Assembly: GCF_029784155.1 (NCBI RefSeq)
Contig: NC_073693.1
Location: 281,249,456-281,313,455 of the forward strand
Origin: Uranotaenia lowii
Lineage: Eukaryota; Arthropoda; Insecta; Diptera; Culicidae
DNA: 64,000 nucleotides
Reading direction: 5' to 3'
Under the pieces are notes generated by a model. The model saw nothing but the letters and a program-made list of their open reading frames with translations, had not been told where the DNA came from and ran no database searches. Shown one piece after another: positions 10,903 through 22,996 of this stretch (position 1 is the stretch's first letter; each line of letters begins with the position of its first letter). Position numbers and translations under genes: made by a program.

Positions 10903-11954
10903 CCCAGATAACCAGAAATCGTAAAGAAGTGTTCATTGTAGATTGTATAAGCATCCAGTTTAGGTTAGAATTGTATAAACATCATGTCGTAGCTAAACCA
11001 AGTTATATATTATCGTTTGTGCTTTGTATAGTTCATTATATACGATAATATTTTGTTAATCGTATAGAAAGAACAATCAAGTTGTTTTGAATTGCAGTAG
11101 AATTGTGTAAAACTCAATATTATATCCCACTGTACAATTAAACAATCTTTCATGCTTGCGATCTATGATGACATATTATTTTCATGAAAGGTCGTACAGT
11201 AATTGTAAGAACATCGTATAATGGAATTTAAACAATCTGCAGATTGTCGAATTGTTTAACAGTACAGTAGATAGCTATCCAAGATCGCACAGCGCTGAAT
11301 ACAATTATTGATTGTAATAGAATCGTCTATGAGATAGGTTAAAGTTGTATATCAAAAAACGGCATCTATAAATAGATTTGGAGTCCGAAATGATACAGTC
11401 AGTGGTATTTTATACGATCAACTGATTTTTAAACGGAACTCTCAACAGTACATGAACAAATTTGCTTGTTTGTATCAACATGAAATGGTACCGAGGAAGT
11501 GTCGAAGGACAGGGATCGGAACGTTGTGAGTTCGAGACACATAAAGTTGTATATGGTTCAATTTTTTTTCGCAATAAACATTAAATTCTTAGTAAAATTG
11601 TAATAAGGAAAAAATATAATTGCTTTGGGATACAGTAACAATAAATTGTATTGAATGGCGAAGAAAGTTGTACAAACCTCAGGCTACCTGCAAAAGGAAA
11701 TTGTAATCAAATTGTAGGGCAGGCAATAGAAAGTTGTAAGTTGTACAATCCTAAGATTTTATGCAAAGCAAAGTTGCTATCAAATTGTTGAAAACGCAAT
11801 ACAAAGTTTTATATTTTCAAGGTGAGCAAAATTTGGTCCGTATATTGTCTCCACTTTGGTACGTACAGGCTCATATAGAATATTCTATACAACTTTTTCA
11901 GATTGTACAAAAGTGTGTATATCTCAAAAACAACTGAAATATACAAACCAAAAT
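10903..11954. mobile_element. CCC-ended element with 2-bp target duplication (element O)
   Basis: The left end CCCAGATAACCAGAAATCG and the complement of the right end, CCCAGTGAACATTTTGG, are flanked by CA on both sides (10901-10902 and 11955-11956). The left end resembles CCCAAGCAACCAGAATTC of the element at 44632-45559, placing it in the same end-family. The 1,052-bp interior is unusual for repeated TTGTA/TACAA strings (TTGTATAAAC, GTTGTACAA, AATTGTA) throughout and has no coding capacity. Confidence 0.6.
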
Positions 11955-12090
11955 GTTCACTGGGCAGTGCCAATTAAACAGTTTTCTAAATACATTATCA
12001 GCATCATTTTTCAACAACATTTTTCAAATCAGTTTTACTTTAAAATTTAAAGATTGAAAATGAGTCATATTCACCACTGCATATGCAGCT

Positions 12091-12775
12091 TTTTTTTTTG
12101 TGCTGGGATCCAGCAAAATTTGGCTAGTTTTTGTCCCGCTGGTTTTTCAGCAAAATTTATTGCTGAAATTTTGCTGGAAGACTAGCGGGACAAAAACTAG
12201 CATTTCCAGCAAAATTTCAGCAATAAATTTTGCTCGAAAGACCATGCAAACTCAATTACTGGAAATACAGAAATTATCAAACAAATTGTCGAAAAACCTA
12301 CAAATGTTCTGTTCGTATTGATTTCTTCTCATAAATATTGCTGTTTAGTTATATTTTTTAAAGTAAATTTTGGTAAAAAAAGTTGGTTTTATCAATAAAT
12401 ATAAAAAAAACAAAATTTTAGTTGCACAAAAAATTAACCACATTGCTTGCTCTTCCTAAATCTTCCAGCGACTATCCAGTCGGAATAAAAAAAATTGAAT
12501 TAGTCTTTAAAATTTGAAACACATTTCTTGTCAAATTCATGATAAACAAGCTACTAACGGAATGATTCGGTTTAGGAGTTTTTTTTCTATTGGACAACAT
12601 CAAACTTCGAGCTCTTTCATTTTCAGTCACCTAAAGTTTACTCTCAAAAATAAAAAATCCAAAACCTGCCGATTCGATTACTGATTTTCCAGCAATACGG
12701 ATCAATTGCTGGAAGTTTCCAGCAAAGATTTGGATTGCTGAAAGTTTCCAGTGGTTTTTTTCTGCTGGAATTCGT
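12091..12775. repeat. Nested palindromes built from CCAGCAAAATTT
   Basis: GCTAGTTTTTGTCCCGCT (about 12122-12139) is repeated inverted as AGCGGGACAAAAACTAGC (about 12182-12199). Between and after them lie CAGCAAAATTTATTGCTG and its complement. A second cluster at about 12688-12770 has TTGCTGGAAGTTTCCAGCAA. The outer strings TGCTGGGATCCAGCAAAAT and CTGCTGGAATTCGTGGC may be the ends of a foldback element. No target duplication was identified. Confidence 0.5.
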
Positions 12776-12799
12776 GGCAAAAATTTACTCAAATAAATA

Positions 12800-14560
12800 A
12801 ATTGAAGACTGTGGAAAATTCAAGTATAAACAAAAAATGAACGTTGAAGTGAATAAACCGTCCTCTTCGAAAATGGGATAGAAAAATTCTACACAAATGT
12901 TCCTTCATTCATTTACATCAACTAAAACCCAGTTATATCACGCATTTTAATGATATGTTAATGAAACCTTCAATCAAGTTTGACTTTATCAACATCAGCC
13001 CGTAAGCAAAACGATATGGTTTCCAAAACGTTACAATTAATCATACCCGTACATGAATGGTACATCGAAGGATCATAAAAAGGTCACGCATGTTGTTTTT
13101 TTTTCCCGGTACACATATTAGAGCCAAGCCACCAAACATAACCTAAACAAACATCGGCAGATCCCTCCGGAATCAACCGCTTTGTCCATTTTGGATTGGG
13201 GTGGACGACGGAAAAATTCTGGTCCATCCATATCATATCAGAAAGCCAACTTCGGAGGACAAGGAAAAAAGGACAAGACATTTGTATTCCTATGATTAAA
13301 ACGAGACTCGCCATTTCACCTCATTACAATGGTCGTCGGCGAAAATTGTTCCGGACAGATGAAGGGAAGAAAAAAAATATGAGAAAAACCAGCAGATACA
13401 TTTAACCTAAATTACTTTAACAGACAATTTGTCTTCCTCCGGATCAGCGAGGATTCCGTCCTTCCGGTCCGGTTTTTGTTTTTGTTTTGCTACGACAAAT
13501 AAAAATTACCTTCCCTCACTCTCTGGGGAGAAAAATGACGGCGGCAGAAGCACCAACAAATGCGTAAATTTGAACAATTTCACTGGACCAACTCCAGGGT
13601 TCAAGTTGTACAGGATACTGAGAAGCATTACGGTCGCCAAATAACTGGCACGGTAATCTTCAGCTTATACATTCGCAGGATTCTGAGCTTGAGGATCAAT
13701 GCGAACACTTGAAACGGTGACAACGTGACATTGTCCATCATATTAGATTATGGTCTTTGGAGAAGGTTGTTCTATTCGGTTTTCAGGTAATGAGTGAAAT
13801 GAATCAGAAAGGTTGAACAGACGGAACAAAATTGAAAAGAATGGTTGTTAATCCTTAGAAAATCTTGATAGGGAAGAATTTTCAATTTGTATTTCATATA
13901 AAAACTAATTTTATCTAAGTTAATTTTTAACAAAGTTTTCTAAAATGTTGAGCGCATTTTTTGACGCCTGTTTGAGATTTTAAGCCAACGGAAATAACAA
14001 AAAAATTTTGTCATTTGTCAGCTTACATCCATCGATTGAAACGACATTAAAGTGGCACAGACTGTCTCCAAACTTTGCCAAGGATCAATGACTCTCGTCT
14101 CAATTGTGTACCCCGGTTTTCGGTGGGACGTCTTTGATAAAGTTCTTTTCTCGGGCATCAGACTTCGTACCCATCCGAAATAAAATTCCCTGGCCTTTAT
14201 CAGCTGTAGAGAGTGTGTATGTCGTGAATGATGAGGGAAAACCGACAGATAGGAAAATCCTGCCAGCGGCAATCATCGAAACGGAACTGCTCCAGTCAGG
14301 ATGATTAATTGTCCTGTGTGAGAGGGAGTATCTTGGTCTGTTTTTTTTTGCTGTCGCTATCGGCTTTTCTTGGAGACGATTTTTCATTCGCCGAAAGTGT
14401 CCTTGCCTGCAACTAATCAATAATATCCATGCTGGTGCAAGGAAGTTTAAACTGGATTTCTGTTTTCCAAAGTTATAATAAATATTTAAGAAAATAAAAT
14501 TTTAATAAAATAAAATAAAATGTATTTATATTTGGGAAAAGCTTAGCTCTGAGACTTTGA
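12800..14560. other. Apparently unique, less AT-rich DNA; no gene assigned
   Basis: From about 13080 to 14440 the sequence is less AT-biased, lacks recognisable transposon ends and looks single-copy within the window. Several 66-106-residue open frames exist on both strands with no recognisable domain and no convincing splice sites. It could be intronic or intergenic regulatory DNA. Confidence 0.4.
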
Positions 14561-14564
14561 AGGT

Positions 14565-15296
14565 ATGACATAAGACCTGAGACATGGGTCATGAGAAATG
14601 AGGCATGAGAAATTATTCATGAGATATCTCACTTCTAATCTCTCACATCCCCCGTCTTACGAACCCTTTCTCTTTTCTCTATGCTCATGTCTCATTAATC
14701 ACTTCTCACTTCTTACGTTTCACTTTTCACTTCTCTCATTTCACTTCTCATGGTTCAATTATCTTGTTTCACTTCTCACGTGTCAATTCTCACTCTTCAC
14801 GTCTCACGTCTCGCTATTATAGACCCACGTCTCACTTCTTTAGTCACAAGTCACATTGCTATAGTGCCACGTCTCTCGTCTCATGTCTTATGTCAATTCT
14901 TACTTCTAACTTCTCACGTTGAACTTCTCACGTCTCATTTATCATGTTTCACGTCTCAATCCTCACTTCTCACGTATCGTGACTCATGTCTCACGACTAA
15001 CGTCTAACTTTTCTAAACTCACGGCCGATTTTTCATTTATCAGGATTTACGGCTCACTTCTCACGTTTCAATACTTACTCATCATATCGTTCGTTTCACT
15101 TTTGATTCTTCAGATCTCACCCTTCATGTTCCACTTCTCGGGTGCCAATTCTCACTCTTCACGTCTCACGTCTCTCTTCAATAGACCCACGTCTCATTTC
15201 TTTGAAACATAAGTTTCATATCATCAGTCCCACGTCTCACGTGTCATGTCTCATGTCTCATGTCATTTCTTACGTTTAACTTCTTACGTCTCACTT
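14565..15296. repeat. Heptamer minisatellite (TCTCACG type), block 1
   Basis: The sequence is written almost wholly in 7-nt words such as CACGTCT, CACTTCT, CATTTCT and CATGTCT. The first 60 bp (about 14565-14625) is in the opposite orientation (GAGACATGGGTCATGAG), so the array begins with a small inversion. Long spurious open frames result from the period, because 21 nt equals seven codons. The block stops at the TT target repeat (15295-15296) of the element that follows. Confidence 0.9.
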
Positions 15297-18200
15297 CCCA
15301 AGTAACAATTTTAGCTTTATTATGGTCAGCAAAATATCGTTTGGACTATCGCATTAATCTTCATAAAAAGCTAAAGCGCATTCTATAACATCACCTGGAC
15401 TCTAATAAAGCCAAAATCAGGCTATTTGGCCCTACCCTAGAAACGTCATCAAGACATATAATTGTTGGTCATAAATGTTGGTCACCAAAGCTTTTAAAAA
15501 GCTATTATAAAACATGTTAGAATTTTTTGTTTTTTTCGGTTCTGTCAGTTCTCGGAGTTTATTTTTTATTTTTTCCAGCAACCATAATGGTTGATGAATG
15601 ATGATTGCATTATTCAGATATGATTTGGTAAAATTAATAGCTAAAAATCCAATGTTTTAACCATATATTGAGCTTCTTTTCTACTGCCAGTCAAGATTTT
15701 AGGTAAAATGTATATGAAATAGTATCTTAAAATAAATGCGCCTCGTCAAATCTGATGGTCAATCATGATGGAATTCATGGAAAAAGGCCTGAAAAAATAT
15801 TTTTCAATGCTTGCATTGTGAATCCATCAACATGGCGTCATTTTGTGCCCTTCGATTTTGCAACCAACATGGCGTGAGTCAATTCATAGTTTTATTATGG
15901 TTTAATGATGACCCTAAAAAAAGCTACGATTTGACGTTTCTCTCGCAAGCCAACCAATTACACGCTTAGGATGAGTTCCTCATTTCTGAGTTGTTAATCA
16001 TTAGTACAGTAAATGAGGACAGACTTATAGGGATTGGTTGTGAATGACCCGTGGAATAAATCATGAGTTGAAGTCAAATTTCGTTGTCTGACGCCATCTT
16101 GAAATCCAAGATGGCGGATTCTGCTGAACTTTAAAATGTTGTAAATGACTTTAAATCGCATGAAACCCCAACAATATGGGTATTGAGTGAAAGGGCTCAA
16201 CGAGTAGAAGTCGAATTTCGCTTTGAGACGCCATCTTGAAATTCAAGATGGCGGCATCCGCTCATCTTTTAATGCTGTAAATGACAAAAAGTCGCATTAA
16301 ACCACCTCTATACGGGTATTAGGTGAACGGGCTAAACTAGAAGAAGTCGATTTTTTTCTTTCCGACGCCATCTTGAAATCCAAGATGGTGTGTTCCGATA
16401 AACTTTGAAATGCTGGTAATCACTGGAAATCGCATGAAAGACCCACAATATTGGTATTTGGAGAAAGGGCTAAACTAGAAGTCGTATTTTGCAATCGGAC
16501 GTCATCTTGAAATCCAAGATGGCGGCTTCCACTGAACTTTAAAATGCTGTTAATCACTGAAAATCACATGAAACTCCCACAATATGGATATAAATTGAAA
16601 AGGATCAACGAGTAGAATACAAATTTCGATATCAGGCGTCATCTTGAAATCCAAGATGGCGGCTTCCACTGAACATTAAAATGATTGAAATCACTGAAAG
16701 TCACTTGAAATTCCCACAATATGGTCATTGGCTAAAATGGATTAACCAGTTTAAGAGGAATTTCTCTATCAGACGCCATCTTGAAATCCAAGATGGTGAC
16801 TTTCGCTGAACCTTAAAATGCAGGATTAACTAAAAATTGCATGAAACCCCTACAATATGGGTATTGGCTAAAGGGCTTAACTAGAAAAGTAAAATTTCGC
16901 AATCAAGTGCATTTCGAGATCCAAGATGGCGGCTTCCACTGAATTTGAAAATGTTGTTAATTACTAAAAATAGCATGAAGCTCCTACAATATGGGTATTG
17001 GGTTAAAGGGCCAAACGAGTAGAAGTCGAAGTTTGCTATCAAACGCCATCTTGAATTGGGGTATTGGGTGAAAGGGCAACACTTAAAGCATTTCAGAGAA
17101 ACGCGAAATAAGATATTCGACTTCTATCGTTTAGCCTTATTATCGAATACAATATATTTTGGGGGTTTCATACCTTTTTCATTCATTTACAGTATTTTTG
17201 AGTTCTGCTGAAGCCACCATCTTGGATTTCAATATAGCGCCAAAAAGCAAAAATTAACTTCTTATAGCTTATCCCAATTCAAAAATATCCATATTTTGAA
17301 GGTTTCATGCGATATTCAATGATTTATAGCATTTTAAAAGTTTATCGTAAGCCGCCATCTTGGATTTCAAGATGGCGTCAGATAGCGAAATTCGACTTCT
17401 ACTCGTATAGCCCTTTTACCCAATACCAATATTGTTTGGGTTTCATATCATTTTTAGTCATTTTCTACATTTTAAAGTGCAGCGGAAGCCGCCATCTTGG
17501 ATTTTAAGATGGCGTCAGACAACGAAATTTGACTTCTACCGGTTGATCTCTTTCAACTTATACCTATATTGTAAGGGTTTTATGCAATTTCCAGTCATAT
17601 ACAGTATTTTCAAGTTGAGTGGTAGCCGCCATCTTGGAATATAAGATGGCGACGGACAACGAAATTCGACTTCTACTCGTTTATTACTTTCTCCGAATAA
17701 CAATATTAAAAAGGTTTCATGATATTTTCAGCTATTTACAACTTTGAAAATAAAAGCGGAAGCCGCCATCTTGTATTAATGATGGCGTCAAGCAACAAAT
17801 TTTGTTCCTCCTATTTGAACCCTTTCACTCAATACTCATATTGTAGAGTTTCATTCCACTTCCGGTAATTCGAAGTTTTCATGGATTTTTATAATTTTTT
17901 ATTATTTCAACTCAAAATCAACACACAGAACTTATCAAAAATGTGTAAAAATGGGAATTCATATTCAAATATGTGCTATCTAATCTGAGCGTGTCCTGTT
18001 TTGACGTCTTGATCGAGAACTGTCACTAAGTTTTATGGCGGTTTAATAATCAGGCACTGAGTGCTATTATAGAACATGCAAAAAAAAGCTTGGAGCAAAC
18101 TTCTAAGTTTGTGTTTTATTATAGTTTAAACGTAGCATTCATAACTCTTTCTAAATAACTAAAACAGTATGTTTAATGGAAGATTTATGAGAGTTTTCAA

Positions 18201-18350
18201 AACTATCTGTAAACAGATGATCGATTCAAGAATATAAGCATTTTGCATGACCATAATAAAACCTTCATAAAACGAGCTGCACAAAAAAAGCCATAATAAA
18301 ACCATAATAAAACATCGAAATGCTAGTTGGCTGAATCTGTGTTACTTGGG
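15297..18350 (+). mobile_element. CCCAAG element A (3.05 kb) carrying a ~137-bp repeat array
   Basis: It begins CCCAAGTAACAATTTTAGC and ends GTTACTTGGG, a 10-bp inverted end, flanked by TT (15295-15296 and 18351-18352). The outer zones contain AATAAAACCATAATAAAAC-type strings. The centre (about 16075-17830) is an array of a ~137-bp unit that switches orientation near 17060-17200. Copy B (20099-22994) is the same element inverted. No transposase is visible. The 2-bp duplication and CCC ends are shared with four other elements here. The superfamily is unknown; CACTA and ISL2EU-type transposons also make short duplications. Confidence 0.75.
16075..17830. repeat. ~137-bp tandem units with a GCCATCTTG dyad, in element A
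   Basis: The dyads start near 16093, 16230, 16367, 16501, 16638, 16775, 16910 and 17045, about 137 bp apart. Each is CGCCATCTTG, then AAATC, then CAAGATGGCG, a 10-bp stem. After about 17060 the units run in reverse (near 17215, 17350, 17490, 17623, 17767), making a large palindrome. CAAGATGGCGGC equals the core recognised by YY1/Pho zinc-finger proteins; binding here is only an inference. Units also share GAAATTCGACTTCTACTCG and CCAATACCAATATTG. Confidence 0.85.
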
Positions 18351-18352
18351 TT

Positions 18353-20096
18353 CGCAGGTCTCAGCTGTCACGTCTCAATTAATCTTTTCCCGTTCCACTT
18401 CTCACTTTTCCCGTTTCACTTTCTCTCTGTTTCACTTCTCACGTTTCACTTCTCACGTCTCACTTCTCACGTTTTACTTCTCACGTCTTCTCACGTTTCT
18501 TTTGTCACGTTTCACTACTCACGATTCACTTCTCACGTGTCAATCCTCACCCTTCTCGACTCACTATTATTGACCCACGTCTAACTTCTTTAGTCACCAG
18601 TCTCATTTCTTTAGTCCAACGTTTCACGACTCATATGCCATGTCTTATGTCAATTCTAACGTCTAACTTCTCACGTCTAACTTCTCAAGTCTAACTTCTC
18701 ACGTCTCTCTTCTCATGTCTAACGTCTCATGTCACGTCTCACTTCTCACCTCGCACATTTGATGTCCCATTTCAACTCACGTTCCATTTCTCACTTCTCA
18801 GGTCTTTCTCATTTTTCAGTCTCTTGTCGCATTTCACACTTCTCAAGTTTCAAAACTTACTCCTCATATCTTTCGTCTTACTTCTCATTTTTCAGATCTG
18901 ACCCTTCACGTTTTAATTCTTACGTGCCAATTCTCACTCTTCACGACTCACGTCTCACTTTAATAGACCCACGGCTCACTTCTTTAAAACACAACTCTCA
19001 CTTCTTCAGTCCCACGTCTCACGTCTCATGTCTCATGTCTTATGTCATTTCTTACGTTTTACTTCTCACGTTTCACTTCTCACGTCTCATTTCTCATGTC
19101 TCACGTCTCACTCCTCACCTCGCACGTGTGATGTCTTATTTCTCAAGCCATTCTCTTCACGTTTCATGTCTCACTTCTCACGTTTCGTGACTTTCTTCTC
19201 ACGACACTTCTCACTTCTTAGGTCGAACTGCTCACCTATCACATCTTACGTTTCATTTCTCGTTTTTCGCGTCTCTTGTCTCATTTCGCACTTCTAACGT
19301 TTCAATACTTACTTCTCATGTCTTTCGTTTCACTTTTTAGCTTTCAGACCCCTCACGTTTAATTTTTTTACGAGCCAATCTTCTCTCTTCACATCTCACG
19401 TCTCACTTTAAAAGACCCACGTCTCACTTTTTTAAAAATCATGTCTCTTTTCTTCAGTGCAACGTTTCACGTCTCATGTTTCATGTCTTATGAAATTTAT
19501 AACGTCTAACTGCTCACGTCTTACTTCTCACGTCTAGCTTTTCACGTCTCACTTCACACGTCTCACTTCTCTAGTCTCATTTCTCATATCTCACGTCTCA
19601 TTTCTCATGTCTCACTCCTCACCTCGCACGTCTGATGACTCATTTCTCGAACCACTCTCTTAACGTCTCATGTCAGACTTCTCATGTCTTACTTCCCACG
19701 TCTCAGCTCCCACATCTCGCGACTAACGTCTAACTTTTCTAAACTCACGTCCCATTCCTCACTTCTCAGGTCGTATGGCTCACATATCACATCTTACGTT
19801 TCATTTCTCATTTTTCACGTCTCTTGTCTCATTTTATAATCCTCATGTTTCAAGACTGAGTACTCATATCTATCGTCTCACTTTTCATTTTTCAGATCTG
19901 ACCCTTCACGTGCCAATTCTCACTCTTCACGTCTCACGTCTTACTTTTTTAGTTACAAGTTTCATTTCTTCAGTCCAACGTTTCACGTCTCATGCCTCAT
20001 GTTTTATGTTATTTCTTACGTCAAATTTCTCACGTCCAACCTCTCACATCTCACTTCTCTCGTTTCACATGTTCCACATCTCACTGCTCACCTTGC
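18353..20096 (+). repeat. Heptamer minisatellite, block 2
   Basis: The 7-nt words continue after element A. Landmarks such as CAGATCTGACCCTTCACG (near 18892 and 19891, with a variant near 19346) and CACCTCGCACGT recur every ~0.45-0.55 kb, so the heptamers are organised in a higher-order repeat. No gene is present. Confidence 0.9.
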
Positions 20097-20639
20097 ACCC
20101 CAAGTAATACAGATCAAGCTAACTAGCATTTCGATGTTTTATTATGGTTTTATTATGGCTTTTTTGTGCAGCTCGTTTTATGACGGTTTTATTATGGTCA
20201 TGCAAAATGCTTATATTTTTGAAAAGACCATCTGTTTTCAGATAGTTTTGAAAACGCTCATAAATCTTCCATTAAACATACTGTTTTAGTTATTTAGAAA
20301 GAGTTAGGAATGCTATGTTTAAACTACAATAAAACACAAACTTAGAAGTTTGCTCCAAGCTTTCTTTTGCATGTTCTATAATAGCACTCAGTGCCTGATT
20401 AATAAAACGGCATAAAACTTAGTGACAGTTCTCGATCAAGACGTCAAAACAGGACACGCTCAGATTAGATAGCACATATTTGAATTGGAATTCCCATTTT
20501 TACACATTTTTGATAAGTTCTGTGTGTTGATTTTGAGTTAAAATAATAAAAAATTATAAAAATCTATGAAAACTTCGAATTACCAGAAGTGGAATGAATA
20601 ACTCTACAATATGAGTATTGAGTGAAAAGGTTCGAATAG

Positions 20640-22250
20640 GAGGAACAAAATTTGTTGCTTGACACCTTCATTAATACAAGATGGCGGCTTCCGCTTTTAT
20701 TTTCAAAGCTGTAAATTACTGAAAATATCATGAAACCTTCTTAATATTGTTATTAGGTAAAAGAAATAAACGAGTAGAAGTCGAATTTCGTTGTCCGTAG
20801 CCATCTTAAATTCCAAGATGGCGGCTACCACTCTACTTGAAAATACTGTAAATGACTGAAAATCGCCTCAAACTCTTACAATATGGGTATTAGTTGAAAG
20901 AGATGAACCAGTAAATGTCGAATTTCGTTATTTGACGCCATCCAAATTCAAGATGGCGGATTCCGCTGAACTTTAAAATGTTGTATATGACTAATATTCG
21001 TATGAAACCCCAACAATATTGGTATTGGGTGAAAGGGCTAAACGAGTAGTAGTCGATTTTCTCTTTTCGCTTCACTCTGATATGCTGTAAGTGACTCAAA
21101 ATCGCACAAAACAACCACAATACAGACCCCGATCGTTTTTGGCAACATTCGATTTTGGCAACATCCGATTTTAGCACAAGTTCCTTAACCAAACAAATAA
21201 CAGAAACAACATTACCTTATAGTTTTCGCTATAATAGACATATTAGCATGATAGACAAAACACAATTACATAAATAGCAAATATGGCAAAAAAAAAACAA
21301 AAACTATCGACAAAACACGAAAAGTGCTAAATGCATCAAAAACATGATAAAAAAATGTAATACTAATTAAAAACAAAGTTGGGAAAAAAATCGTTCGATT
21401 TTGACAACACAAAATGTTCGAGCGGGTTACCAAAAACAATCAGCGTCTGGTTCTTCTAGTTTATCCCTTTCAACGAATACCAATATTGTAAAGCTTTCGT
21501 GCGGTTTTTATTCATTTGCAGAATTTTAAAGCTCAGTGGAAGCCGCCATCTTGGATTTCAAGATGTCGTTTGATAGAAAACTTTGACTTCTACTCGTTTG
21601 GTCCTTTCACACAATGCCCATATTTTGGGAGTTTCATGCGATTTTCAGTGTTTAACAGCATTTTAAAGTTCAGTGAAAGCCGCCATCTTGGATTTCGAGA
21701 TGCACCTGATAGCGAAATATGACTTCTTTTAGGTTAGCCCTTTAGCCAATACCCATATTGTGAGGGTTTCATGCGATTTTTAGTTATTTACAGCATTTTC
21801 AGGTTCAGCGATAGTCGCCATCTTGGATTTCAAGATGATCTGATAGAGAAATTCCACTTAAACTGATTAAGCCATTTTACCCAATGACCATATTGTGGGA
21901 ATTTCAACTGACTTTCAATGATTTCAATCATTTTATAGTTCAGTGGAAGCCGCCATCTTGGATTTCAAGATGGCGTCTAAAAGAAAAAAAAAATCGGCTT
22001 CTTCTAGTTTAGCCCTTTCAACCAATTTTACATTTACATTTACAGCATTAAAAGTTCAGCGGATGCCGCCATCTTGGATTTCAAGATGGCGTCTGATAGC
22101 GAAATTCGACTTTTACTCGTTTAGCCCTTTCACCCAATACCAATATTGATGGGGTTTCGTGCGATTTAAAGTCATTTACAACATTTGGAGGATCAGCGAA
22201 AGTAGGCATCTTGGATTTCAAGATGGCGTCAGACAACGAAATTTGACTTC
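20640..22250. repeat. ~137-bp GCCATCTTG units in element B
   Basis: Units lie near 20690, 20800 and 20935 in one orientation, then near 21545, 21680, 21812, 21950, 22065 and 22205 in the other. The array is a palindrome like that of element A, interrupted by the insertion 21123-21449. Units carry AAGATGGCG or its complement and CTTCTACTCGTTTAGCC. Confidence 0.8.
21123..21449. mobile_element. TA-type element with GGCAACA ends, short copy
   Basis: The ends are CAGACCCCGATCGTTTTTGG on the left and CAGACGCTGATTGTTTTTGG as the complement of the right. TA precedes it; the right flank reads GT, so one side of the duplication has decayed or been lost. It is related to the larger element at 29269-30173 through CGATTTTGGCAACAT strings. 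Confidence 0.65.
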
Positions 22251-22996
22251 ATTTCATGATTTATTCCACGGGTGATTAACAACCAATCCGTTTTTATTTA
22301 AAATGTCTGTCCTCATTTAGTGTACTAAGGATTAACAATGAAGGAAATGAGGAACTCAACCTTAGCGTGTAATTGGTTGGCTTGCGAGAGAAACGTCAAA
22401 TCGTAGCTTTTTTTGGGGTCATCATTAAACCATAATAAAACTATGAATTGACTCACGCCATGTTGGTTGCTAAATCGAAGGGCACAAAATGACGCCATGT
22501 TGATGGATTCACAATGCAAGCATTGGAACATATTTTTTCAGGCCTATTTTCCATCAATTCCATCATGATTGACCATCAGATTTGACGAGGCGCATTTATT
22601 TTAAGATACTATTTCATACACATTTTACCTAAAATCTTGACTGGCAGTACAAAAGAGGCTCATAATATGGTTAAAACATTGCTATTTTGGCTATTAATTT
22701 TACCAGATCATATCTCAATAATGCAATTATCATTCGACAACCATTATGGTTGCTGGAAAAAATAAAAATAAAACTTCGAGAACTCACAGAATTGAAAAAA
22801 AAAAAAACAAAAATTCCTTACATGTTTAATAAGGTGTCATGATGACGTTTCTAGGGTAGGGCCAAATAGACTAATTTTGGCTTTATTAGAGTCCAGGTGA
22901 TGTTATAGAATACGCTTTAGCTTTTTATGAAGATTAATGCTATAGTCCAAACGAAATTTTTGCGACCATAATAAAGCTAAAATTGTTACTTGGGAC

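Larger units (their letters stand above)
20099..22994 (-). mobile_element. CCCAAG element B (2.9 kb), inverted copy of element A
   Basis: The left end CCCAAGTAATACAGATC and following CTAGCATTTCGATG match the complement of the right end of element A. The right end TTTTAGC...GTTACTTGGG matches A's left end. The flanks are AC (20097-20098 and 22995-22996). The centre has the ~137-bp GCCATCTTG units. A TA-type element (21123-21449) is nested in the array. With A it forms an inverted pair of ~3-kb repeats separated by ~1.75 kb of minisatellite. Confidence 0.75.

Noticed and set aside
18327..20107. Many Ser/His/Phe/Leu-rich open frames (up to 153 codons)
   Set aside because: They come from the 7-bp satellite; the peptide repeats with a 7-residue period in all frames and there is no domain or codon bias.
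16075..22250. Regularly spaced repeats that might recall a CRISPR array
   Set aside because: The unit is ~137 bp, the dyad is 25 bp, intervening sequence is itself repeated, and the host is eukaryotic.
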